Below are positions 1 through 5,363 of a stretch of DNA of 7,004 bases, one piece after another. The notes under the pieces are model-generated. The model was not told where the DNA came from, searched no databases, and was given only the letters and a program-made list of their open reading frames with translations. The translations under genes were made by a program, and so were the position numbers. The stretch is from Acidobacteriota bacterium (GTDB taxonomy: Bacteria > Acidobacteriota > Vicinamibacteria > Vicinamibacterales > 2-12-FULL-66-21): contig JACDCA010000428.1 in the NCBI GenBank assembly GCA_013694635.1, forward strand, positions 1 to 7,004, read 5' to 3'. Numbering within the stretch: position 1 is the first letter of the stretch; each line of letters begins with the position of its first letter.

Positions 1-821
1 TTGGCCTCGACGTCGGTCCCGTCGAACATCATTGCGAGCCCTTCGTTCAGCCACACCGGCACCCCGCGGGGGGCAATCGTCCTGATCAGTGCATGCGTGA
101 ATTCGTGCGTGAGGACGCGCTCGAACTCGCGGACGTTCTGCAGCGCACCGCGCACGGGCACCCGGATGCGGCCGTCGTAGGCCGCCGCCGCCCACTTTGG
201 CGACCGGGTGATGTCGCTGAATTGCTCGCGTGTGTAGAGCACCACGCCGATCACGTCGGACGGGTAGGTGTAAAGCGCCGAACCGATCCGCCAGTAGGCA
301 GCTTCGAGGATTTCGACAGCCTTCTGCGCGAGCTCGGCTTCGGCAGGGCCTTCGAAGAGCACGGTGAAATGGTCGCCGAGCTTCTGGCCGAACCGGTCGT
401 GCAGCGCCGCCTCCTTGCGCCAGGCCTCGAGCCGATCGTTCACCTGGCGATGCGCCGGCGCGTGGACGAGCGCCTTTTCGTACACGTCGATGGCGGCGGC
501 GATGTCGTTCGCGCGGTAAAAGGTTTCCCCCAGCAACAGCGACGCGGCCGTCAGCGCCGGTTCGTGCTTGAGCGCCTCGAACAGGTACCGGCGAACGGCG
601 TCCGGCTGACCGAGAAGGTGCGCCGCGACTCCGGCGCCCAGCAGCACGGACGGCTCGCGCGGCGCCCCCCGCAGCGCCTCGTCGAAGGCGACCACCGCCT
701 CCTGTGCCCGTCCGGCATTCAGCGCGTCCCAGCCCGCCTGCGCGTGCTGTGCCGGTGTCTTGTGCTGGACCGGCGCGCCGGTGAGCACGAGACTGAGCAC
801 GAGCGGGATGACGGCGAACAT
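1..821 (-). CDS. Secreted TPR protein with peptidase MA-like zinc metallopeptidase domain (partial, N-terminal part)
   Basis: Reading the minus strand from the ATG at 821 gives 273 uninterrupted residues before the left edge, so the C-terminus is missing. Residues 1-16 or so form a hydrophobic export signal (MFAVIPLVLSLVLTGAP). Residues about 25-135 look like TPR repeats, with AGWDALNAGRAQEAVVAF and then GETFYRANDIAAAIDVYEKA as typical helical pairs. From about 150 a second domain leads to THEFTHAL, an HExxH zinc site (H239, E240, H243). It is followed by the WLNEGLA motif, where E260 is the likely third zinc ligand. This order, TPR then HExxH then NEGLA, is that of the gluzincin 'peptidase MA-like' family. 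Its substrate is unknown; an envelope or periplasmic role is inferred from the signal. The gene is divergent from the peroxiredoxin, with 56 bases between starts. No Shine-Dalgarno is seen; a -10-like GATAAT lies 7 nt before the ATG. Confidence 0.88.
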   Translation of the reverse strand, partial: MFAVIPLVLSLVLTGAPVQHKTPAQHAQAGWDALNAGRAQEAVVAFDEALRGAPREPSVLLGAGVAAHLLGQPDAVRRYLFEALKHEPALTAASLLLGETFYRANDIAAAIDVYEKALVHAPAHRQVNDRLEAWRKEAALHDRFGQKLGDHFTVLFEGPAEAELAQKAVEILEAAYWRIGSALYTYPSDVIGVVLYTREQFSDITRSPKWAAAAYDGRIRVPVRGALQNVREFERVLTHEFTHALIRTIAPRGVPVWLNEGLAMMFDGTDVEA

Positions 822-828
822 AGTCAGG

Positions 829-834
829 ATTATC
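829..834 (-). promoter_or_regulatory. Putative -10 box GATAAT of the TPR/peptidase gene, leaderless arrangement
   Basis: On the minus strand GATAAT is followed by only 7 nt before the ATG at 821. Transcription starting about 7 nt after a -10 box would begin at or next to the start codon, giving a leaderless mRNA. No convincing -35 and no Shine-Dalgarno are visible. The same layout is seen at two other starts in the window, which raises confidence above that of a single hexamer match. Confidence 0.5.
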
Positions 835-863
835 GCCCGAACCTCGCCGCGGTTCCCCCGTAG

Positions 864-869
864 TAGAAT
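864..869 (+). promoter_or_regulatory. Putative -10 box TAGAAT of the peroxiredoxin gene, leaderless arrangement
   Basis: TAGAAT (5 of 6 matches to TATAAT) ends 8 nt before the ATG at 878, so the predicted transcription start falls at or within a few bases of the start codon. There is no purine-rich ribosome site in the spacer CGCTGCCT. It lies back to back with the divergent -10 box at 829-834 in the same 56-base gap, so the two promoters probably influence each other. No clear -35 is seen. Confidence 0.5.
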
Positions 870-877
870 CGCTGCCT

Positions 878-1483
878 ATGCTGAAAGTGCTCGCGCTCTG
901 TGCAGCCGGCAGCCTGGGCCTCGCGGTCCTCGCGGCGGCAGCGTCAGCGCAAGGTCAGCCCCCCCGGAATCCTCCGCCGCCACCGATGTCCGCTGACCTG
1001 AAGGTCGGTGACATGGCGCCGGACTTCGCGCTGCAGGGCTCCGACGGCAAAGTGCACAAGCTGTCGGAGTACAAGGGCCGGACCGTGGTGCTGGCGTGGT
1101 TCCCGAAAGCGTTCACCGGCGGGTGAACCGCTCAATGCAATTCGCTCCGTGAGAGCGGATCCAGCCTGAAAGAGTTCGACATCGTCTATTTCATGGCGAG
1201 CGTCGACAAGCCGGAAGACAACAAGCGGTTCGCCGAAAAAGAACACGCGGATTTTCCGATCCTCTCCGATCCCGAGAAAACGACGGCGATGAAGTACGGC
1301 GTCATCCGTACGGACGTCCCCCCCGAACGGCAGGTCCCAGCCCGCTTCACGTTCTATATTGGACCGGACGGAAAGATCCTCGACATCGATAAAGGGGCGA
1401 CCGGCCGCGGCGTTGCCGTGCAGACGGCCGGTGCGGACGTGGTCAAGAAGCTCGAAGCGCTCGGGGTCAAGAAGAAGAAATAG
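878..1483 (+). CDS. Exported selenocysteine-containing peroxiredoxin (AhpC/TSA-BCP type), in-frame UGA read as Sec83
   Basis: One frame runs from ATG 878 to TAG 1481-1483 with a single internal TGA at 1124-1126; read through, it gives 201 residues. Residues 1-24 are a signal peptide (hydrophobic core, then AAASA before QGQ), followed by a proline-rich linker at 27-36. The thioredoxin-fold peroxidase follows: KVGDMAPDFAL at 42-52, then the universal peroxiredoxin motif PxxxTxxC as P76, T80 and residue 83, which is the TGA codon. C87 (UTAQC) is a plausible resolving cysteine. Downstream sequence is clearly of the same family: ASVD, FPILSDP (126-132), KYGV and RFTFYIGPDGKI, with R156 as the likely active-site arginine. 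Expected role: reducing peroxides outside the cytoplasm. A SECIS-like hairpin directly follows the TGA. The part after the TGA has an ATG at 1193 but no ribosome site, so it is not a separate gene. The alternative is a C-to-A nonsense change of TGC or a sequencing error. Sec insertion needs SelA, SelB, SelC and SelD, none of which is in this window. Confidence 0.82.
1124..1126 (+). other. Recoded UGA codon (selenocysteine 83) at the peroxidatic position
   Basis: The TGA falls exactly where the PxxxTxxC motif of peroxiredoxins puts the catalytic cysteine (FPKAFTGG, TGA, TAQC). Chance placement of a nonsense mutation at this one codon out of 201 is unlikely, and Sec-for-Cys replacement at this site is known in some bacterial peroxiredoxins. 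The reading is an inference supported by motif position, intact downstream frame and the hairpin that follows. Confidence 0.8.
1140..1160 (+). promoter_or_regulatory. Candidate bacterial SECIS stem-loop
   Basis: Bases 1140-1147 (ATTCGCTC) pair with 1153-1160 (GAGCGGAT) in an 8-bp stem with one T-G wobble, closing a 5-nt loop CGTGA. The stem begins 13 nt after the UGA and the loop begins 21 nt after it. That fits known bacterial SECIS geometry: hairpin inside the coding region just downstream of UGA, small apical loop, a G within the first two loop bases, here followed by U as in the GU of the E. coli element. SelB bound to such a hairpin delivers Sec-tRNA. A competing pairing exists: CCGCTC at 1128-1133 with GAGCGG at 1153-1158, leaving a 19-nt loop. 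Folding was done by eye. Confidence 0.7.
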
Positions 1484-1487
1484 CGGG

Positions 1488-2282
1488 TCACTCGATCGTG
1501 ATCACGGGCCGGATGTCACCGAAGGGAACGTCCCCTTTGTAACGCACGGCTTCGAGGAACAGACCGGCCGCCGGCGCCGCAAGCGCGGCGGCCGTTTTCT
1601 TTGCCGCCGCCACGTCACCGGCTTCGAGGAATCGAGCGGCCTCGGGCGCCGTCAATTCGCCGCGGCCGACGGCGGCGAGCACGCCCACCAGCCGCCGTAC
1701 CATCTTCCACAGAAAGTGGGATCCACGAACGCGGATGAGGATCAGGGCGCCTGCCTCCGCGATCTCGACCGCATCGACGAGCACCCTCGTCGATTTCTCG
1801 TCAGGATCGTCCGCGGTCAAGGCATCGAACCGCTGCATCCCCACGAAGGCGCGCGCAGCGTGCCGCATCGCCTCGATCGACAGCGGCTCACGGACCCACC
1901 AGACGAACGGCTTGCCGAACGCGGTGCGTCGTGCGGAGATCTGGTAGAGGTAGGCACGCTCGATGGCGTCGTGCCGCGCGTGAAATTTGTGCGGCGCCTT
2001 CTCGGCGCTGCGAATGTGAATGTCGGCCGGCAGCTGGTCGTTGATTCTCCGGCGCAGCACCTCCGGAGCCAGGTCCGTGTAGAGGTCGAGATGTGCGATC
2101 TGCGCCAGCGCATGAACGCCCGCATCGGTGCGCCCGGATCCATAGAGCTCGAACTCGTCGCGCCTCGTCGCCTCGCGGATCGCCCGCTCGATCTCTCCCG
2201 CAACCGTTCGCGCGTTGTTCTGGATCTGCCAGCCGCTATATCTCGTGCCGGCGTATTCGATCGTGAGCTTGAAACGAGGCAT
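1488..2282 (-). CDS. truA: tRNA pseudouridine(38-40) synthase TruA
   Basis: The 264-residue protein matches the TruA family in length and motifs. TruA isomerises uridine to pseudouridine at positions 38-40 of the tRNA anticodon arm in the cytoplasm. Visible signatures are the N-terminal IEYAGTRYSGWQIQ (8-21), the catalytic-loop motif GSGRTDAGVHALAQ (48-61) with D53 as the expected nucleophile, KFHARHDAIERAYLYQI (99-115), the C-terminal FLWKMVRRLVGVL (190-202) and APAAGLFLEAVRY (236-248). The ATG at 2282 starts the protein at the usual family position (MPRFKLTIEY); I see no good ribosome site in front of it. The gene is convergent with the peroxiredoxin, with only 4 bases between the stop codons. 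It follows the cyclodeaminase-like gene on the same strand but is separated from it by a palindromic repeat, so it is probably transcribed at least partly on its own. Confidence 0.95.
   Translation of the reverse strand: MPRFKLTIEYAGTRYSGWQIQNNARTVAGEIERAIREATRRDEFELYGSGRTDAGVHALAQIAHLDLYTDLAPEVLRRRINDQLPADIHIRSAEKAPHKFHARHDAIERAYLYQISARRTAFGKPFVWWVREPLSIEAMRHAARAFVGMQRFDALTADDPDEKSTRVLVDAVEIAEAGALILIRVRGSHFLWKMVRRLVGVLAAVGRGELTAPEAARFLEAGDVAAAKKTAAALAAPAAGLFLEAVRYKGDVPFGDIRPVITIE
1566..1602 (+). terminator. Candidate Rho-independent terminator for the peroxiredoxin transcript, lying inside truA
   Basis: GGCCGCC (1566-1572) pairs with GGCGGCC (1587-1593); after a one-base bulge GCGC (1574-1577) pairs with GCGC (1583-1586) around the loop CGCAA. 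The plus strand then reads GTTTTCTTT. A GC-rich stem followed by a T-run about 80 nt after the peroxiredoxin stop is intrinsic-terminator-like. The same bases code, on the other strand, for the AAKKTAAALAAPAAG part of TruA, so the structure could be a by-product of coding sequence in GC-rich DNA. Confidence 0.4.
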
Positions 2283-2293
2283 GCAGTGTCGAA

Positions 2294-2378
2294 TTCAACC
2301 ACAGAGCCACAGCGGACACAGAAACTCTTTAGGTTGAGAGACAACAAAATTTCTGTGTCTCTGTGCCTCCGTGGTGAA
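2294..2378. repeat. Imperfect palindromic intergenic repeat of the 'CACAGAG' type
   Basis: Left arm 2294-2324 begins TTCAACCACAGAGCC and ends GACACAGAAA. Right arm 2350-2378 begins TTTCTGTGTC and ends CCGTGGTGAA. The right arm matches the reverse complement of the left at most positions, with small gaps and a few mismatches. The 25-nt centre (2325-2349) is AT-rich and has its own short CTC/GAG pairing. As RNA it would form a long hairpin about 13 nt after the stop of the cyclodeaminase-like gene. From general familiarity, units built of ACCACAGAG/CACAGAG recur between genes in many environmental bacteria; copy number in this genome cannot be seen. No T-run follows either arm, so a terminator role is unproven. 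Confidence 0.8.
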
Positions 2379-2391
2379 GAATGCGTGCGGC

Positions 2392-3330
2392 TTACGACCC
2401 AATCCAGCAGAATGCAGCCGACGCGATGGCGGTGTCCTGGAATCCGACGCCGGTCAGGTCAGCGACGGTGATCTGGCTATCGTTCGTACGTCCCGTGCGC
2501 CGGCCCGCGACTATTTCACCGAGCTCGATCGGCTCGATCTTCAGACCGGCCTCTACGGCATGCGTCAACTCGCCGAAGGCAGCACATTGCGCCCGGCGAT
2601 CCACCGCTACAAGGTCGGCGCGAATCAGGCAAAAGCCACTGAGCTCCTGCTTGCCGGCAGAATCGGACCCGACGGCCGTAACATGCATGCCCGGTCGCAG
2701 CCATTCGGCGCGGACGAGCGGCTCGCGTGACGGTGTCGATGTGACGAGGACGTCGGCCGCCGCGCACACCTCCTCGACGGTTGTTGCGGCGATCGCTTGG
2801 ACGCCGTCGGCGCGCATCTCGTCGCAATACCTCTCGAGTCGCTCGCGCGAGGGGCTCCAGGCTACGACCCGCGAGAATGGGCGGACGATCCGCAGACACT
2901 GAACCTGGTACCGCGCCTGAACGCCGGAGCCGATCACGCCGACTGTTTCGATCGAATAGCGCGCCAGGCCCTCGGCCGCGACGGCGCCGGCCGCGCCGGT
3001 GCGGATGTCGGTGAGGAATCCGTTGTCGAGCAGCAGCGCGGCGGGCAGCCCCGTTTCCGCATCGAAAAGCGCCATCAGTCCGGAACCGGTGGGGAGCCCG
3101 TTCGAGACGTTGCCGTAGAATCCCGACGCAATTTTCACCGCCACGTGTGGAACGCCGGCAATGTGGGCGGTCTTGACGTGGAACTCGCCGTGCGGGACCC
3201 CGAGATTGATGACCGGCGGCACGGTCGTCCGCCCTTCTCCATCGGCCCGGAAGGCGTCGCGGATGACGTCGATGGCACGCGCGGGCGTCACCGCGGCGCG
3301 GAGCTCGGCCTCCTCGATGACCGGGATCAT
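2392..3330 (-). CDS. Ornithine cyclodeaminase / mu-crystallin family protein
   Basis: The 312-residue length and motifs fit the OCD/mu-crystallin family, NAD(P)-dependent cytoplasmic enzymes. Members include ornithine cyclodeaminase, alanine and ketimine (pyrroline-2-carboxylate) reductases, ectoine-degradation EutC and iminosuccinate reductase. Seen here: FHVKTA (K53), VAVKIASGF (K66), LTDIRTGAAGAVAAEGLAR (106-124, R110), the Rossmann dinucleotide loop VGVIGSGVQARYQ (130-142), VTAVGSDSAGKQEL (217-230) with D223 as the likely catalytic acid, and the family end motif LTGVGFQDTAIASAAF (292-307). Key residues are present, so it looks active, but motifs alone do not separate a deaminating cyclase from an imine reductase. 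The ATG at 3330 directly abuts the stop codon of the methyltransferase gene (TGA then ATG), and no strong ribosome site precedes it, so translation is probably coupled. It is the last gene of the operon before the palindromic repeat. Confidence 0.88.
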   Translation of the reverse strand: MIPVIEEAELRAAVTPARAIDVIRDAFRADGEGRTTVPPVINLGVPHGEFHVKTAHIAGVPHVAVKIASGFYGNVSNGLPTGSGLMALFDAETGLPAALLLDNGFLTDIRTGAAGAVAAEGLARYSIETVGVIGSGVQARYQVQCLRIVRPFSRVVAWSPSRERLERYCDEMRADGVQAIAATTVEEVCAAADVLVTSTPSREPLVRAEWLRPGMHVTAVGSDSAGKQELSGFCLIRADLVAVDRRAQCAAFGELTHAVEAGLKIEPIELGEIVAGRRTGRTNDSQITVADLTGVGFQDTAIASAAFCWIGS

Positions 3331-3966
3331 TCAGGACTGTTGTTTTCGCCGGACGCCGCGGGCGAGGAAGATGGTGATCGACGCCTTCGTGCCGCAGGTG
3401 GACGTCGGCGAGCAGAGTTCGTGCGTGTCCTCGACGGTGACATCCTCGAGCCCCGCGTCGCGGAACCAGCGCGCGACGTCGGCCCGATCGAAGCCGAGCC
3501 AGCGATCGTGCTGCTCGGTCCGCAGCCACTCATGTTCGTGCGAATCCGCGTCAGTGATCACCAGACGCCCGCCTGGCTTGAGCGCGCGCGCCATCTGCGC
3601 GATCGTCTCTGCCGGATCCTCGGCATGGTGCAGGAACATGTTGGCCATGACGGCGTCGACCTCGCCGGGCGCCAGGGGCAGTTCGTTCCCGGTCGCTCGC
3701 CGAGGCTGGAACGGCCGTCCTGCGAGGCGCGACGTCACCTGCTGCAGCATCCCCTCGGAGAGGTCGACGCCGATGACGCGCGCGCCGTTATCGATTGCCA
3801 CTTCGGCGAGGAAGCCGGTGCCGGTGCCGATGTCGGCGACGAGCGCTCCCGGACGAAGGTCGGCGGCCTCGATCACCGCCCGCCTCACCCCGTCGCCGAA
3901 GAATTGCTTGCGCATGGTGTCCCACTGCGCAGCGACGTCATCGAAGTATTCACGGGTGTCAGACAT
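3331..3966 (-). CDS. Class I SAM-dependent methyltransferase, substrate unknown
   Basis: The 211-residue protein has the full Rossmann methyltransferase core: motif I VADIGTGTGFLAEVA (43-57), the acidic end of strand 2 in VIGVDLSEGML (64-74, D68), DAVMANMFLHH (104-114) and LKPGGRLVITDAD (129-141). The N-terminal segment (REYFDDVAAQWDTMRKQFF) is a helical cap seen in UbiE/Methyltransf_11-like proteins. The tail carries a CSPTSTC pair (C185, C191) before the last strand (KASITIFLARG); two cysteines six apart could bind a metal or form a disulfide, but that is inference. Substrate cannot be named; an arsenite methyltransferase is not supported because its usual cysteine set is not seen. The start at 3966 is fixed by a Shine-Dalgarno AGGAG 8 nt upstream, which is itself the last unit of a heptanucleotide array. 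It abuts the downstream cyclodeaminase-like gene. Confidence 0.88.
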   Translation of the reverse strand: MSDTREYFDDVAAQWDTMRKQFFGDGVRRAVIEAADLRPGALVADIGTGTGFLAEVAIDNGARVIGVDLSEGMLQQVTSRLAGRPFQPRRATGNELPLAPGEVDAVMANMFLHHAEDPAETIAQMARALKPGGRLVITDADSHEHEWLRTEQHDRWLGFDRADVARWFRDAGLEDVTVEDTHELCSPTSTCGTKASITIFLARGVRRKQQS

Positions 3967-3972
3967 GTGTTC

Positions 3973-4021
3973 AGCTCCTAGCGCTCAGCTTTCAGCTTCC
4001 AGCCCCTAGTCCCCAGCCCCT
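3973..4021 (-). repeat. Degenerate heptanucleotide tandem array, seven units
   Basis: Minus-strand reading from 4021 down to 3973 splits without remainder into AGGGGCT, GGGGACT, AGGGGCT, GGAAGCT, GAAAGCT, GAGCGCT and AGGAGCT. Every unit ends in CT and all but one in GCT; the other positions are nearly all purines (approximate consensus RRRRGCT). It fills most of the 65-base gap between the M20 gene and the methyltransferase gene. Two units are identical (AGGGGCT); the rest have drifted. The array probably arose by slippage or is a copy of a dispersed element. Confidence 0.8.
3975..3979 (-). promoter_or_regulatory. Ribosome binding site of the methyltransferase gene, formed by a repeat unit
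   Basis: On the minus strand AGGAG is followed by 8 nt (CTGAACAC) and the ATG at 3966. It decides that start. It belongs to the gene-proximal unit AGGAGCT of the heptanucleotide array, so variation in the array could change translation of this gene. Confidence 0.65.
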
Positions 4022-4031
4022 ACTGGCGAAG

Positions 4032-5363
4032 CTACGTTCGATCCAATGCAAGCACAGATTGCAGCAGCACGTTGGCGCCGTGCGCGCAATCTTCCCACCG
4101 CGTCAGCTCTTTCGGCGAATGGCTGATGCCACCGATGCTGGGCACGAAGATCATTCCCATCGGCGCGAGCCGCGCCATCATCTGCGCGTCGTGGCCGGCG
4201 CCCGAGGGCATCCGCGCCGCCGCGAGGTTCAGGCTCTGCGCCGCCCGCTCGACGACGTCCTGGACGGCCGTGTCGGCGAATGCCGGCGGATTGGCGCTCG
4301 CCGGCGTCATCTGGATCGTCGTCCGGGTTTCGGCCGCGATGACCGCGGCGCGTCCCCGGATCTCCTCCGCGATCGAGTCCAGTGTCGCGGTCGACAGATC
4401 GCGCAGCTCGATGATGAGCGTCGCGGCGCCCGGCACGACATTCGCCGCGTTCGGGCTCACCTCGATCTTGCCCACGGTCCCGACCTGGCGGCCTGGCTTG
4501 CGCGTCACGGCCTCTCGGACGGCCAGCGTGAGGTGCGCCGCGGCGATCATCGCATCCTGCCGGTCGGCCATCGGCGTCGTTCCGGAATGGTTGGCAAAGC
4601 CGATGATCTTCGCTTCGTATCGGGCGATGGCAACGATCCCCTGGACGACGCCGACCGCGGTGTTCGACCGCTCCAGCGTCCCCCCTTGCTCGATATGGAG
4701 CTCGAGATAGGCGTGCCACGCACCCTTGTCGCGCCGCGCGTCCATGATGCGGTCGGGATCGCCGCCGATCTTCCGGATCGCATCCGCGCGCCGCATCCCG
4801 TTCCACATCTGCTCCATGTGGTCCGGCGCGATGTCGCCCGCGACGATGCGGCTGCCCGAGAGGCCGCGGTTGAAGGCGACACCTTCCTCCGCCGCCCAGA
4901 GGACGACCTCGAGTGGATGGCGCGTGCGGACGCCGCGCCGCTCGAATGCGTCGAGAACGCCGATGGACGCGAGAACCCCGAGATCGCCGTCAAAGTTGCC
5001 GCCAGCCGGAACCGAGTCGATATGAGACCCGAAGAGGATCGGACGGAGTGATGCGTCCGTTCCCGGCCGCTTTGCGAAGATGTTGCCCGCAGGATCGATC
5101 CGCGGCGTCACGCCCGCTGCGCGCATCAGCTCCAGCACGTAGCTGCGGCCGGCGAGGTCCGCATCCGAATACGCCACGCGGGTGACGCCGCTCGCGAAGG
5201 TGCCGGCCGGCGGCCTCCCGAACAGGCTCAGCGCTTCGATACGCGCGCGAAGATCGGTGGCATCGACTGCCGGCGCGGCGCTCTGCAGCGCAAACAGCGT
5301 GCGGCCTCCGGCGAGTGCCCCGCCGGCAACCCCGGCCAGGAATCCGCGCCGTGACATCGTCAC
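4032..5363 (-). CDS. Tat-exported M20-family Zn amidohydrolase (hydantoinase/carbamoylase type, AllC/HyuC-like)
   Basis: The 443-residue protein fits the hydantoinase/carbamoylase branch of peptidase family M20, which hydrolyses N-carbamoyl amino acids, allantoate, ureidoglycolate and related ureido compounds. The two-metal site is visible: H114 in GSHIDSVPAGGNFDGDLGV, D125, E159/E160 in AAEEGVAF, H223 in ELHIEQGGTLE and H415 in SIGGISHSPKE. NHSGTTPM (259-265) and GAGHDAQ (388-394) are typical of the branch, and residues roughly 240-350 form the dimerisation domain. The N-terminus has the twin-arginine pattern SRRGFLAG followed by a hydrophobic run and AAPAVDA, so export folded, probably with metals bound, is likely. 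Many family members are cytoplasmic. The GTG at 5363 overlaps the kinase stop in GTGA, implying translational coupling; the ATG at 5357 is an alternative start two codons in. Exact substrate is not determined. Confidence 0.9.
   Translation of the reverse strand: MTMSRRGFLAGVAGGALAGGRTLFALQSAAPAVDATDLRARIEALSLFGRPPAGTFASGVTRVAYSDADLAGRSYVLELMRAAGVTPRIDPAGNIFAKRPGTDASLRPILFGSHIDSVPAGGNFDGDLGVLASIGVLDAFERRGVRTRHPLEVVLWAAEEGVAFNRGLSGSRIVAGDIAPDHMEQMWNGMRRADAIRKIGGDPDRIMDARRDKGAWHAYLELHIEQGGTLERSNTAVGVVQGIVAIARYEAKIIGFANHSGTTPMADRQDAMIAAAHLTLAVREAVTRKPGRQVGTVGKIEVSPNAANVVPGAATLIIELRDLSTATLDSIAEEIRGRAAVIAAETRTTIQMTPASANPPAFADTAVQDVVERAAQSLNLAAARMPSGAGHDAQMMARLAPMGMIFVPSIGGISHSPKELTRWEDCAHGANVLLQSVLALDRT

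Noticed and set aside
93..863. Open frame on the plus strand opposite the TPR/peptidase gene
   Set aside because: No domain; the minus strand shows signal peptide, TPRs and HEFTH, which explain the region.
1124..1126. Peroxiredoxin read as a decayed pseudogene
   Set aside because: Only one stop, exactly at the catalytic Cys codon, with an intact frame, conserved residues on both sides and a SECIS-like hairpin; still possible until selABCD are checked.
1193..1483. Independent small gene starting at ATG 1193
   Set aside because: It is in the same frame as the upstream peroxiredoxin part, has no ribosome site and consists only of the C-terminal half of that fold.
1359..2471. Long open frame on the plus strand opposite truA
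   Set aside because: It overlaps a certain truA gene on the other strand, has no recognisable domain and continues into the palindromic repeat; it is a shadow of GC-rich codons.
3973..4021. CRISPR array
   Set aside because: Units are only 7 bases with no spacers and no cas genes nearby; it is a simple tandem repeat.
2797..5051. Two long plus-strand open frames opposite the cyclodeaminase-like, methyltransferase and M20 genes
   Set aside because: Arginine-rich low-quality translations with no motifs, fully antisense to three well-supported genes.
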